A DNA stretch of 64,000 nucleotides from Pseudonocardia hierapolitana (GCF_007994075.1 NZ_VIWU01000001.1:6448001-6512000), one strand, 5' to 3'. Counted from the first letter of the stretch, positions 30,329 to 39,767 are shown. Notes: generated from the letters alone by a model not told the origin. Made by a program: numbers and translations.

Positions 30329-31326
30329 CGGGTAGCCCGCTCTCCGGCGATGCGCAGCGCGTCGGCGACGGTGCGCTTGGCCAGCTCGATCTTGAAGGCG
30401 TTGTGGGCGCCGGCGCGGGCGCCTGCCAGCGCGGCCTCGCCGGCCGCGCGTGTGGTCTCGTCGGTCAACGGGCGGCCGATCACGGCCTGCTCGGCACCAC
30501 TGGCGCGCCACGGCCGGGTGGCGACCCCACCCAATGCGATCCGGCACTCCTGGACCTGACCCCCGCCGGTCAGGGTGAGCCCGACGGCGGCCGAGGCGAG
30601 CGCGAACGCGTAGGACTCCCGGTCGCGGATCTTCAGGTAGGTCGACCCCCGGCCGGCCGGGGTGACCGGAACCCGAATCCGCAGGATCAGCTCGTCCGAT
30701 GCGAGCGTGTGCTCGCGCTGCGGCGTATCGCCGGGCTCGAGGTGCAGGTCGGCCAGCGCGACGGTCCGCTCGCCCCGTGGGCCGACCACGTCGACGACCG
30801 CGTCGAAGGCGAGTAGCGCGACCGGCCAGTCGCCCGGGTAGGTGGCGATGCACGCCTCGCTGGTGCCGAGTACGGCGTTGCCACGGTCGATGCCCTCGCG
30901 GGCCGCGCAGCCGCTGCCCGGCTCGCGCTTGTTGCAGGGGTACACCGCATCCCGGAAGTACGGACACCGGGTCCGTTGCAGCAGGTTGCCCGCGACGGTG
31001 GCCATGTTGCGAAGCTGCTGCGACGCCGCTCGCCACAGCGACTCCGACAGGACCGGGTAGTCGCGGCGCACCACGGGGTCTGCGGCGACGTCGCCCATCC
31101 GGGCGCCGCCACCGAACACCAGGTGGTCGCCGCGGGAGGTGTCGATGGTGGTGAGCTCGGCGAGCCGGCTGACGTCGATCAGCGCAGGCGGCTGCTCCAC
31201 TCCGAGCTTCATCAGGTCGAACAGCGTGGTACCGCCGGCCAGGAACTTCGCACCCCCGCCCGCCGCGGCGATGGCCTCGACGGCTTCGGCAACCGATGAG
31301 GGGGCGGTGTAGGAGAATGCACGCAT
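30325..31326 (-). CDS. paoB: Aldehyde oxidoreductase, FAD-binding subunit (PaoB/YagS type)
   Basis: 333 residues with the vanillyl-alcohol-oxidase-type FAD fold of CO dehydrogenase medium subunits. KFLAGGTTLFDLMK is the first FAD loop, and RNMATVAGNLLQRTRC is the second loop running into a Cys-rich insert (RCPYFRD.V.PCNKREPGSGCAA). That insert is known from PaoB, where it binds an extra 4Fe-4S cluster, and its four Cys are all present here. It transfers electrons between the 2Fe-2S subunit and FAD. It starts three bases after the small-subunit stop and overlaps paoC by four bases. Confidence 0.93.
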   Translation of the reverse strand: MRAFSYTAPSSVAEAVEAIAAAGGGAKFLAGGTTLFDLMKLGVEQPPALIDVSRLAELTTIDTSRGDHLVFGGGARMGDVAADPVVRRDYPVLSESLWRAASQQLRNMATVAGNLLQRTRCPYFRDAVYPCNKREPGSGCAAREGIDRGNAVLGTSEACIATYPGDWPVALLAFDAVVDVVGPRGERTVALADLHLEPGDTPQREHTLASDELILRIRVPVTPAGRGSTYLKIRDRESYAFALASAAVGLTLTGGGQVQECRIALGGVATRPWRASGAEQAVIGRPLTDETTRAAGEAALAGARAGAHNAFKIELAKRTVADALRIAGERATR

Positions 31327-31329
31327 CCC

Positions 31330-31854
31330 TCAGGCCCCCGTCTGCTCTGAGGCCGTCTGCTCTGTGGCCGTCCGCTCTGTGGCCATCCGCTCTGTGGCCG
31401 TCTGCCCAGCCGCCTGCCGGATGGCGGCCACGATGCCCACGTAGGCGCCGCACCGGCACAGGTTGCCGCTCATGTACTCGCGGATCTCGTCGTCGTCGCC
31501 GGTGTGGCCTTCGGCGATGCAGGCGAGGCCGGACATGATCTGTCCCGGCGTGCAGTAGCCGCACTGCATGCCGTCGTTGTCGATGAACGCCTCCTGGAGC
31601 GGGTGCAGCGTGCCGTCCTCGGCCGCGACGTCCTCGATGGTGCGCACTTCCCGCCCGTCGGCCTGCACGGCCATGGTGAGGCACGAGACGACCCGGCGAC
31701 CGTCGAGGTGGACGGTGCACGCGCCGCACTGGCCGTGGTCGCATCCCTTCTTCGTGCCGAACAGCTGCAGCCGGGTGTGCAGGACGTCGAGCAGGGACTC
31801 CCGTGGATCGAGGTCCACATCGACCTTCTGCCCGTTGACGATGAATACGGTCAC
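31330..31854 (-). CDS. paoA: Aldehyde oxidoreductase, 2Fe-2S subunit (PaoA/YagT type)
   Basis: 174 residues from a GTG at 31854. An N-terminal plant-ferredoxin-like cluster motif (GCDHGQCGACTV) and a C-terminal four-helix cluster motif (CGYCTPGQ with a following CRCGAY) give the two 2Fe-2S sites standard for this family. Unlike periplasmic E. coli PaoA, no N-terminal signal is visible with this start, so cytoplasmic location is likely. The start overlaps the upstream membrane-protein stop by four bases (GTGA). The C-terminus carries an odd tail of five-residue repeats (TER.A/TEQ.A) encoded by a 15-bp tandem repeat. Confidence 0.93.
   Translation of the reverse strand: MTVFIVNGQKVDVDLDPRESLLDVLHTRLQLFGTKKGCDHGQCGACTVHLDGRRVVSCLTMAVQADGREVRTIEDVAAEDGTLHPLQEAFIDNDGMQCGYCTPGQIMSGLACIAEGHTGDDDEIREYMSGNLCRCGAYVGIVAAIRQAAGQTATERMATERTATEQTASEQTGA
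31345..31404. repeat. 15-bp tandem repeat, four units, in the paoA 3' end
   Basis: Four consecutive 15-base units of the form ctctgtggccgtccg with one to three differences each. In the minus strand they encode a repeated Thr-Glu-Arg/Gln-Thr/Met-Ala pentapeptide at the C-terminus of the 2Fe-2S subunit, beyond the conserved domain. Unit number is likely to vary between strains by slippage without disturbing the frame. Confidence 0.85.
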
Positions 31855-32939
31855 GGCGTTTCCTCTCGTTCCTTCCAGATGCGTGGGAACGGCCAGCGCC
31901 GCCCGATCCCCACGTGCAAGATCACTGGGAGCCCGATGGCGTTCAACGCGGCGTGAGCCACCCAGTCGGACGCGGTGGCGCGCTGCCAGGGCACCGTGCC
32001 GGCGAAGCGGGTGAGCACGATGAACAGGGCCGCCGAGACGACGGCCACGAGGGTGAGGGCCCGCCACCTCCGGACCCGGCGCGGCCGGCCCTCGAAGAGG
32101 ATTCCCACCAGCAGACCGCCGGCGATCACGCATCCGCAGACGGCGCTGATCGTGTCCGCCGCAAGACCCACTGACGTGGACAGCGCCGAGTAGGTCAGCA
32201 GCGCACCGATCAGGACCGCGGCGTTGTTCGCCAGCAGCCGCGGTGCCCGGGACTCGATCCTGTCGAGGGGCCAGCCCTGCAGCACCACGAACAGGACGGT
32301 CTGCCACACGCCGGTGGTCACCATCAGCGCGCCGAAGTCGGCGCCGCCCACCACGCCGGGCGCGACCAGCGTCCGGGTCAGCAGGAGCGCGACCGCCCAG
32401 GCCGTGATCAAGGCGAGCACCCCGGACCACGTGCGGTTGAACCGAACGAGCGGCCACCGCTCGCAGGCGAGGGTCAGCTGCAGCATCACCACGAAGGCCG
32501 CGCCGGCCAGCGGCATCGTGGTCGGGAACGTGGCGGCGTGCTCCGGGCCCGCCCCCGGATCGAAGATCCCCGTGAGGTCCGGTCGTGCGGTCACGGCCTG
32601 TCCGGCGATGGTCAGGAGGACGGCCCCGACGATCACCAGGACCGTGTCCGCCCAACCCGCCCAGCCCGCGCGCAACCGGGTGCCAGGCCAGTCCTCCCAC
32701 CAGAACGCGATCACGGCCACGACCGGCAGCGCGAACGTGGCCAGCGGCCCCAGCACGCGCAGCGACCCCTCGGCGCCACCCACACCGAACGCGAGGGGCA
32801 CGGCGAAGGGCACGACGAACACCAGCCCGCCCACGAGCCCCAGCCCGGGCTGGCGGGCCAGCCAGCTCCCCTCGCCCTGCCGTACGTCCCGGGGCGTCGC
32901 GCTCGGGGGACGGCCGACGGGTGCAGGACTCCCGGTCAT
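31851..32939 (-). CDS. Polytopic membrane protein of unknown function, coupled to paoA
   Basis: 362 residues from the ATG at 32939, chosen because the frame upstream is Arg/Pro-rich and poor in coding character. About ten hydrophobic helices are visible, with no known transporter motif that I recognise. It is first in the aldehyde oxidoreductase operon and its stop overlaps the paoA start by four bases. It could be a membrane electron acceptor, a substrate transporter or merely co-transcribed. No haem-ligand His pairs typical of cytochrome b are evident. Confidence 0.7.
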   Translation of the reverse strand: MTGSPAPVGRPPSATPRDVRQGEGSWLARQPGLGLVGGLVFVVPFAVPLAFGVGGAEGSLRVLGPLATFALPVVAVIAFWWEDWPGTRLRAGWAGWADTVLVIVGAVLLTIAGQAVTARPDLTGIFDPGAGPEHAATFPTTMPLAGAAFVVMLQLTLACERWPLVRFNRTWSGVLALITAWAVALLLTRTLVAPGVVGGADFGALMVTTGVWQTVLFVVLQGWPLDRIESRAPRLLANNAAVLIGALLTYSALSTSVGLAADTISAVCGCVIAGGLLVGILFEGRPRRVRRWRALTLVAVVSAALFIVLTRFAGTVPWQRATASDWVAHAALNAIGLPVILHVGIGRRWPFPRIWKEREETP

Positions 32940-33151
32940 GAGACCGACAGGTCGCGTGGGTCGGCGAGCATGGCGAAGCCTCCGTTCGACGGGGATGGGA
33001 GGCCGGGCCGGCGGGCGTCGCCGGGTGGCACCGCCCAAGGGTTCCGGTCGTGGGCTGGTTCGTCCGCCCGGCAACCGTCAATTCCGAATACCGGTCAGCC
33101 CCAAGGAGCGAATTGGTGCTGACCCCAACCCCCGCCGCGGCCTGTCCGGCC

Positions 33152-33180
33152 GCTGACGGTCCTCGACGTGGCGGATAATC
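33152..33180 (+). promoter_or_regulatory. Possible promoter of the response regulator, leaderless start
   Basis: A -35-like ctgacg at 33152 and a -10-like gataat at 33174 are separated by 16 bases, ending only seven bases before the GTG at 33187. No ribosome binding site fits between them, so a leaderless transcript, common in actinobacteria, would be expected. The 247 bases between 32940 and 33186 otherwise hold the divergent promoters of this gene and the aldehyde oxidoreductase operon, with no gene seen. Confidence 0.35.
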
Positions 33181-33186
33181 CTCGTC

Positions 33187-33846
33187 GTGGTGGAGAGCGG
33201 TACGCGGGTGGTCGTCGCCGACGACGACGTGCTGCTCCGCGAAGGGCTGGCGAGCCTGCTCGCCGGCTCCGGGCTCGACGTCGTCGGGCGCGCGAGCATG
33301 CCCAGCGAACTGGTGACGCAGGTCCGGCAGCTCAACCCCGATCTGGTGATCGTCGACATCCGGATGCCGCCCACCTACACCACGGAAGGGCTCGAGGCGG
33401 CCGTCGCGATCCGCGAGGAGCTGCCCCGGATCGCGATCCTGGTGCTGTCCGCTCACGTCCTGGTCGAGCAGGCCACCGAGTTGCTGCGGAGCGGGCAGCG
33501 CACCGGCTACCTGCTCAAGGACCGCGTGAGCGACGTCGGCGAGTTCATCGCCACCCTCGACCGGATCGTGAAGGGCGCCACGGTCGTCGACCCCGCACTC
33601 GTGCAGGAGTTGCTCACCGCCCGGCGGTTCGAGGACCCGCTGCAGGCCCTCTCGCCCCGCGAGCGCGAGGTGCTCAAGCTGATGGCCGAGGGCCGGTCCA
33701 ACTCAGGTATCGCCCAGCAACTGTGGGTGACCGAGGGGACGGTGGAGAAGCACGTCAGCAGCATCTTCGCGAAGCTCGCGATCCCGGAGACCCCAGGCGA
33801 CCACCGCCGGGTGCTGGCCGTGCTCACCTTCCTCGACAACCACTGA
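33187..33846 (+). CDS. NarL/LuxR-type response regulator
   Basis: 219 residues from a GTG. The N-terminal receiver has the acidic DDD cluster, phosphoacceptor Asp57 in VIVDIRMPP, and the conserved Lys in YLLKDRV. The C-terminal LuxR helix-turn-helix has LSPREREVLKLMAEGRSN, followed by GTVEKHVSSIFAKL. It is convergent with the large sensor kinase, 24 bases away, and that kinase has a HisKA_3-type transmitter, the normal partner of NarL-family regulators. A matched two-component pair is likely. Target genes cannot be read from sequence; the divergent aldehyde oxidoreductase operon is one candidate. Confidence 0.92.
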   Translation: MVESGTRVVVADDDVLLREGLASLLAGSGLDVVGRASMPSELVTQVRQLNPDLVIVDIRMPPTYTTEGLEAAVAIREELPRIAILVLSAHVLVEQATELLRSGQRTGYLLKDRVSDVGEFIATLDRIVKGATVVDPALVQELLTARRFEDPLQALSPREREVLKLMAEGRSNSGIAQQLWVTEGTVEKHVSSIFAKLAIPETPGDHRRVLAVLTFLDNH

Positions 33847-33870
33847 CCCGACCGGAAGATCGTTTCGTCG

Positions 33871-36800
33871 TCATCCGTGGACCGTGGGGGCCGGGCGCAG
33901 CGGTAGCTCGGCCTGCACCGTGGTGCCGGCGCCCGGAGCGCTCTGCACGGAGAGCCGGCCACCCAGCGCCTCGACCCGGTCCTTGAGCCCGACGAGGCCG
34001 GATCCCCCGCCGAGGTCGGCGCCGCCACGGCCGTCGTCGCGCACCCGGACTCGCAGGACGGCGTCGTCGGTCTCGACTGCGACGGTCACGGCCGAGGCGT
34101 GAGCGTGTTTGGCGATGTTGGTCAGGGCCTCGGCCACCAGGTAGTAGGCGGCGATCACGACCTGCTCGGGCAGTCGCCGGTCGGCCTGCACCGCCAGGCG
34201 CACCGGGACGGTGGAACGGCGGGCCAGCGCTTTGAGCGCCGGGAGGAGGCCGCCGTCGACGAGGGCCGCGGGGTGGATGCCGCGGGCGAGCTCGCGCAGC
34301 TCGGCCAGCGCCCTGGACGCCTCGGCGGCGAGGTCGTCCAGCCGCGCGGCCAGCTCGCCGGACCCGGGTGGCACTGCGGCCTTCGCCACGCCCGCCCGCA
34401 TCGCGAGGGAGATCAGGCGCTGCTGGGCACCGTCGTGCAGGTCCCGTTCGATGCGTCGGCGGGTCTCGTCCGCGGCGGCGACGATGCGGGCCCGCGACGC
34501 GGTGAGCTCTGCGTAGAGCTGGGCGTTGTCGAGGGAGACGGCGAGCTGGCCGGCGATGAGCTTGACGGCGTCGAGCCGCTCGATCGTGAACGCGGCGCGG
34601 ATGAGCCGGTTCCCCAGCAGCAGCACCGCTCGCAACGCGCCGCGGCCGAGGATGGGCACCGCCAGCAGCGAACAGCATGCGAGGTCGGCGAAGTAGGGAT
34701 CGCGGGTGAAGCGGTCGTCGTGGGTGGCGTCGTCGCACACGAGCGACTCACCGGTCCGCTGGACGTAGTGCAGCACGGACATCGGCAGGGCAGGAGCGAC
34801 GCCGCTGTCGTCCCGAGCGGGCGGCAGCCAGTTCTGGCGGTCATCGCTCCACAGCAGTAGGTGCACATCAGTTGCCCCGGTCATCGCCCTGAGCACCTCG
34901 ACAACGCGCGAGTGCAGGCGTTCGATGCTGGTCTCGGAGCTCAGCGCCTGCGAGGCGGACAGGACGCCGAGCAGGTCGAGCGCGCCCGTCATGACGGTCG
35001 AGCGCTGGCGGAGGACGTCGGCGGGTCCGAGACCGCCGAGCCCGGCGGTCGTCTCCGATCCCGATCGCAGAGCCGGGTACGCCCAGTCGAGCTGGGTGAC
35101 CTTCGCGGTCGCGCCCCATGCGGCGTAGTACTCGCGGGCCCGGGCGAGCTGGTCGTAGCCCGGCTGTTCGACACCGTGTGCGAGGTAGAAGCGCGCCGCG
35201 CGCTCGGCGATCAGGGCCCGATGCCATGGCCGCTGACGGCCCAGGGCCTCCCGTCGCGCCGCGTCGAAGGCGAACACGGCGGCGCGGAAGTCGCCGACCG
35301 CCCAGGCCCGCTCGGCCTCGAGGAGCCGCAACTGGTGCAGGAAGTTGTCGGGGGCGTCCGCCGCGCGGGCGGCCAGCCATCGCATCACCTCGTCCAACTC
35401 GGACAGCGATGCGCCGCGCTCTGCGCCGCCCGTGCCGCGCGCCTGCCCCGCGAGCGCCAGCCCGCGCAGCAGGCGGACCACGGCTGCCGGGTAGGTGACC
35501 TGGGCCGCCGGCAGCAGCGACATCGCCGCCGCGGTGTGCTGCACCAGGCCTGGCGGGTCGTCGAAGACGGCGGCTGCGACCGCGCGAGCGATGTGGGTGA
35601 GGAGGAGTGCCAGGGGATTGTCGGCGTACCGGTGGGCCGGATCGCCGACGCCCGCAGCGGCTGCGGACTCGCCGCGCAGCACACCGGCCAGCCACCGGTA
35701 GCAGTCGAGCGCCTGGGCGGTCTGTTCGTTGCCCGTTCGCGGCAGGAAGGCCAGGCCCGCCTCGACCTCGGCGACGAAGCCGTCGAGCGTCGGCGCGCAG
35801 TCCCCGAGGTACTGCACCGCGGTGTCGTACGAGTAGCCGGCGTTCGCCAGATCGCCTCCCGCGATCAGCCCGTCCCGAGCTCGCCGGAACTCCTGGACAC
35901 CGACCTCGATCGGCTCGGAGGACCAGGCCAGGAGCGCGAACAGGAAGCGCGCGTGCGAGGTCTCGGGCTCGTATCCCCGCGCTTCGCCGAGCGGGAGGAC
36001 CCGCCGTTTCGCCCGGTGGCCCACCGAGTAGTCGCCGCGCAACGCCGCGGCGGCCAGGCCCACGTGGCCGACCGGGCCGAGCAAGGAACGGCTCGGCCCG
36101 TGCTCGAGCCAGATCCCCACGGCCTCCAGGCTCAGCCACGCGAACGTGTCGAGGTCGGGGACGAAGTAGGCCGGCGACAGGACGACGTTGATCAGGCGGG
36201 CCGCAGCGAGCAGTCTCGGCTCGGTGATCTCCGGCCGAGCCTGATCGTCTGCGGCTTCCGCCTGGTCCAACCACCGGTACAGGCGGTCGAACTGCTGGTC
36301 GAGCCCAGCGGAGAGCCGGTCCGCCGCCGGTACCGTGATGCCGCAGTCGTGCAGCGACTCCAGGCCCAGCCCGATCGCGTCGGCGAACCGTTTCCGATGG
36401 GTCAGGCTGCGCACCTGCAGGCACGTTGCGGTGACCCGCCCGATGGCGGTCGTGCACAGCCCGTCGATCGTGCGGTACTCCTCGTCCGCCTCGTCCAGGC
36501 GCCCGAGGCTGTACAGGGCGGCGTGGCGGCCGGTGTGCAGCTCGACACGCCTGCCGATCTCACCCGGATCGACCAGCCTCAGCGCGGAGGCCAGCAGGGC
36601 GTCCACCAGCGCGTGGTCCCCGACCGTCCTCGCCTGATCGGCGGCGCGTCGCAGCAGCTCCACCACTCGTCGTCGCTCCGCGCGGTCGTCGATCGCATCG
36701 ACCACCAGCAGGTACTGCTCGGCGGCGATCGCGAACCACCCCGGGACCTCGGCCAACCGCCGTGCCATCGTCAGCTGGACAGCGCGTCGCCGCCGCGGAC

Positions 36801-38832
36801 CCAGCCCGCGGAGGACCGCCTCGCGGACGCGGTCGTGGCGGAACCGAACTGCCTCGTCCGCCCCGGGCTCCACCACCAGGAACCCCTCGTCGAGGGCCGG
36901 CGCCAGCTGCCCTTCCACGACGCGCGCCGGCGCGCCGGTCGCGGTCTGCAGCACCCGCACCTCGACGCGACCACCGAGGCACGCCATCGCCTCCACGAGC
37001 TGCCGCGATGCGGGCGGCATCACCGCGACATGCGCCGCCAGCAGGCCGGCCGCCTCCGACCGGCCCAGGTACGTGCGCAACTGCGCCGCATCCCATCGCC
37101 ACCGGTCGGCCATCGGGGCCAGCAGCCCGTCGCGGCGCAAAGCGCACAGCAGCTCCACCGTCTCGTACGGGTTACCGGACGTGTGCGGCGCGATCACCTC
37201 GACCAGGCCCACCGCCGCGGCCGGGTCCACGTGCAGCATCTCGGCGACCATGTCGACGAGGCTCGCGACCGGCAGATTGTCCAGCCGCAGATGCCGCACC
37301 CCGGCGCGTTCCCCCGGACCGGACCGCAGCGCCGCCAGCGGACGAGCCGCGTCCACCTCGTCGTCGCGGTAGGCGCCCACCACGAACAGACCTTCGATCT
37401 GCTCCTCGTCGAGCACGAGGTCGACGAAGCCCAGTGGGGTACGCCCTGCCCACTGCAGGTCGTCGACGAACAGCGCCAACGGTCGGTCCGGTGACGCGAC
37501 GGCCCGCAGGACCTGCATGCCGCTGTGCTGTGCGCGCACCTGCGCGGTCAGGGGATCCCCGGGATCCGGCGGCACCGCCAGCAGAGCCGCGAACTCCGGC
37601 ACCACCGCGGTCAACAAACCCGCGTTCGGGCCGACGGTTTCGAAGATCCGTTCGCGGATGTGCGCCAGCTCCTCCTCGGGCTCGGCCAGCAGCAGCCGGC
37701 CCAACGCGCGAAATGCCTGATTGACCCCGTCGAACTCCAGACCCCGTCGGTACTGGTCGAACTTGCCCACCACGAACCAGCCGTCCCTGCCCGCCACGAC
37801 CGGCCGCAGCTGGTCGACCAGCGCCGTCTTCCCCACCCCCGGCGCGCCGGCAACGAGTGCTCCGCGGGCCCGACCCGCCAGCGCATCCTCGAACGCCGCC
37901 CGCAACTGCGCCAACTCGTCATCGCGCCCCACCAGCCGCGACGGCGGCAGGAGCCGGGGCGGGAAGTCCCGTTCACCGACGCGGGCCGGTGCAGCGGCCG
38001 GATCCGTCCGGGCGTCCCGCAACCGCTCCAGGTCGTGGACCAGGCCTTCCGCGGTCTGGTACCGGTTGTCCGGCTCCTTCTCCAGGAGATGCATGATGAT
38101 CTCAGAGAGCGGCGCCGGTACAGCCGGGTCCACGTCCGCCGGCGGGACGGGCACGCGCGCCAGGTGGGCGTGGGTGAGGCGCAGCGGGTCATCGGAGCCG
38201 AACGGCGGAGCACCGGTGGCCAGCTCGTACAACGTCGCCCCCAACGCGTACAGGTCGGCCCGCTGGTCGACCGGCCGGCCGGTGCGCCCGGTCTGCTCCG
38301 GCGCCAGGTACGCCAGCGTCCCCACGATCTCGCTGCGCGGGGTGAACTCGGGACGGAGCTCGGCGATCGAGGTCGCCAGTGCGAAGTCCACCAGGCACGG
38401 AGTCCCGTCGGGGGAGAGCACGACGTTCGCCGGAGTGATGTCCCGGTGCATCACCCCTCGCCCATGCATCCCGGCCGCGGCCCGGGCCAGCCCCAACCCG
38501 AGCCGGATCAGGGCGTCAACCGCCAGCGGTCTCGCCGGTCTCGTGCCGCCGACATCCGCCACCACGATCGAGGCCGGGTACTGCGGCTCGTCCACCAGCT
38601 GCGCGACCCCCGGAACGCCGCGCAGCCGCTCCAGCATCTCCCGCTCGTGGCGCAGCCGCCGTTCCGCGTCCGGGCCCAGCGGTTCTTTCCGGACGACCGT
38701 GTGCCCGGGGAGGAACAGCCGGGTGACGCGCGTGCGCTCGCTCTGGTGCAGCACGTCTGCCCGCGCGGATGGATCGTGACCCGAAACCGCCGTGCCCGTC
38801 ACCACCCGACACCTCCGTGCGCCGTCGGACAC
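33871..38832 (-). CDS. Ser/Thr kinase-ATPase-GAF-histidine kinase hybrid sensor
   Basis: 1653 residues from a GTG at 38832; a GTG about ten codons in is an alternative. Domains in order are a Ser/Thr kinase-like domain (residues about 30-285) with HRDITPANVV, VDFALA in place of DFG and an APEQTGR segment, then an AAA-type ATPase with Walker A GAPGVGKT near residue 330 and a VDDLQW Walker B. A long helical TPR-like middle (about 650-1250), a GAF domain (about 1290-1440) and a HisKA_3 transmitter with His1466 in ERDLHDGAQQR follow. The protein ends in an HATPase with NIAKHAHA and DDGRGG motifs. This architecture is known from large actinobacterial and cyanobacterial signalling proteins. The DFA instead of DFG leaves Asp for metal, so Ser/Thr kinase activity is possible. 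It faces its likely response regulator. Confidence 0.92.
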   Translation of the reverse strand: MSDGARRCRVVTGTAVSGHDPSARADVLHQSERTRVTRLFLPGHTVVRKEPLGPDAERRLRHEREMLERLRGVPGVAQLVDEPQYPASIVVADVGGTRPARPLAVDALIRLGLGLARAAAGMHGRGVMHRDITPANVVLSPDGTPCLVDFALATSIAELRPEFTPRSEIVGTLAYLAPEQTGRTGRPVDQRADLYALGATLYELATGAPPFGSDDPLRLTHAHLARVPVPPADVDPAVPAPLSEIIMHLLEKEPDNRYQTAEGLVHDLERLRDARTDPAAAPARVGERDFPPRLLPPSRLVGRDDELAQLRAAFEDALAGRARGALVAGAPGVGKTALVDQLRPVVAGRDGWFVVGKFDQYRRGLEFDGVNQAFRALGRLLLAEPEEELAHIRERIFETVGPNAGLLTAVVPEFAALLAVPPDPGDPLTAQVRAQHSGMQVLRAVASPDRPLALFVDDLQWAGRTPLGFVDLVLDEEQIEGLFVVGAYRDDEVDAARPLAALRSGPGERAGVRHLRLDNLPVASLVDMVAEMLHVDPAAAVGLVEVIAPHTSGNPYETVELLCALRRDGLLAPMADRWRWDAAQLRTYLGRSEAAGLLAAHVAVMPPASRQLVEAMACLGGRVEVRVLQTATGAPARVVEGQLAPALDEGFLVVEPGADEAVRFRHDRVREAVLRGLGPRRRRAVQLTMARRLAEVPGWFAIAAEQYLLVVDAIDDRAERRRVVELLRRAADQARTVGDHALVDALLASALRLVDPGEIGRRVELHTGRHAALYSLGRLDEADEEYRTIDGLCTTAIGRVTATCLQVRSLTHRKRFADAIGLGLESLHDCGITVPAADRLSAGLDQQFDRLYRWLDQAEAADDQARPEITEPRLLAAARLINVVLSPAYFVPDLDTFAWLSLEAVGIWLEHGPSRSLLGPVGHVGLAAAALRGDYSVGHRAKRRVLPLGEARGYEPETSHARFLFALLAWSSEPIEVGVQEFRRARDGLIAGGDLANAGYSYDTAVQYLGDCAPTLDGFVAEVEAGLAFLPRTGNEQTAQALDCYRWLAGVLRGESAAAAGVGDPAHRYADNPLALLLTHIARAVAAAVFDDPPGLVQHTAAAMSLLPAAQVTYPAAVVRLLRGLALAGQARGTGGAERGASLSELDEVMRWLAARAADAPDNFLHQLRLLEAERAWAVGDFRAAVFAFDAARREALGRQRPWHRALIAERAARFYLAHGVEQPGYDQLARAREYYAAWGATAKVTQLDWAYPALRSGSETTAGLGGLGPADVLRQRSTVMTGALDLLGVLSASQALSSETSIERLHSRVVEVLRAMTGATDVHLLLWSDDRQNWLPPARDDSGVAPALPMSVLHYVQRTGESLVCDDATHDDRFTRDPYFADLACCSLLAVPILGRGALRAVLLLGNRLIRAAFTIERLDAVKLIAGQLAVSLDNAQLYAELTASRARIVAAADETRRRIERDLHDGAQQRLISLAMRAGVAKAAVPPGSGELAARLDDLAAEASRALAELRELARGIHPAALVDGGLLPALKALARRSTVPVRLAVQADRRLPEQVVIAAYYLVAEALTNIAKHAHASAVTVAVETDDAVLRVRVRDDGRGGADLGGGSGLVGLKDRVEALGGRLSVQSAPGAGTTVQAELPLRPAPTVHG

Positions 38833-38879
38833 ACCTCATGCCGTGCCTGCGCGTGGTGCGCCTCCGCGCGGACGAAGGT

Positions 38880-39393
38880 ACCCCGGTCACCACCATCTCC
38901 GTTGCCATGAACGAGCCCCAGCACATGATCAGGACCATTGTGTGGGCGCTCAGCCGCCACCGGGAGCAGCGCGACCAGGTGCTGGCCGACCTGGGGCTGT
39001 GGCCCGTGATCTTCGACGAGGCGCTCCGCTGGCTGCCACCGATCGGCGTGTATCCGCGCAAGACCATGAAGGCGGCCGTACTGGAGGGCGTCGAGCTGCC
39101 GGCGCGGGCGCCTGCGTCGGCGTGGTCGTGGCCGGCCGCCAACCGCGACTCCTCCGCCTTCGAGCGCCCCGAGTCCTTCGACATCTCGATTCAGGCAGCC
39201 GCACCTCGGCTTCGGCAGCGGCGTCCACAACTGCGCGGGGCACTGGCCCGCCCATCACCGTCGGCGATATTGCCGTGCCCCTGCTCTACGACCGGCTCTC
39301 CGGGCTGCGAACCGATCCCCGGCGATCCGAGGACTGCTACGGCTGCGTCTTCCGCGGCCTCGCCTCCCTGCCCGTCACCTGGGGGCCGAGTAG
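38880..39393 (+). pseudogene. Cytochrome P450 remnant, 5' truncated and frameshifted
   Basis: Reading across frames reveals the C-terminal half of a P450. It has the post-I-helix region (HMIRTIVWALSRHREQ), the K-helix (IFDEALRWLPPIG), a WPAANRD..AFERPESFDI segment, then in a second frame the haem loop FGSGVHNCAG at 39211-39240, and in a third frame a C-terminal end (VPLLYDRLSGLR..., FRGLASLPVTW). The N-terminal half is missing and at least two frameshifts separate the blocks, so it cannot make a working enzyme. It is divergent from the sensor kinase. Confidence 0.8.
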
Positions 39394-39512
39394 ACGGCTG
39401 CGCGGCGATCTCGGCGAGGATCACCGCGGTCGTGGCGGCGTGGATACCGATGACGCTGCCGACATGAGAATGCCGGCCGACCGTGATGTGCCGACCGGCA
39501 CCAACCAGACGA

Positions 39513-39767
39513 TTACGCCGCGGATGCGGTTCCCTTTTCGGAAGACTCCGGAACGAACGTACCCGCCGGTGCCTCGTTCGGCATCAGGATCCACAGGATC
39601 GGGTAGATCAAGAGCTGGCTCCCCGGCACAATCAGAAGGATCCCCACGAACAGCAGCCGGGCGGGCCATGGGTCGAGGCCGATGCGCCGGCCCAACCCGG
39701 CGCACATCTGCGGGGTCAGCTCGAGGGCCGCCACGTCGGTGACGTGGTCTACGGCATCCTCGGGCAC
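39513..39767 (-). CDS. PspC-domain small membrane protein
   Basis: 84 residues. LTPQMCAGLGRRIGLDPWPARLL followed by a long hydrophobic stretch containing YPILWILMPNE matches the PspC domain, a short membrane module found in phage-shock and envelope-stress proteins; typical stand-alone versions are 60-90 residues. There is a single gene with no psp partners nearby. Its role in this organism is unknown. Confidence 0.75.
   Translation of the reverse strand: MPEDAVDHVTDVAALELTPQMCAGLGRRIGLDPWPARLLFVGILLIVPGSQLLIYPILWILMPNEAPAGTFVPESSEKGTASAA

Noticed and set aside
34861..37494. Plus-strand frame of 877 codons
   Set aside because: It is the antisense shadow of the sensor kinase, whose minus-strand protein shows ATPase, GAF and histidine-kinase motifs.
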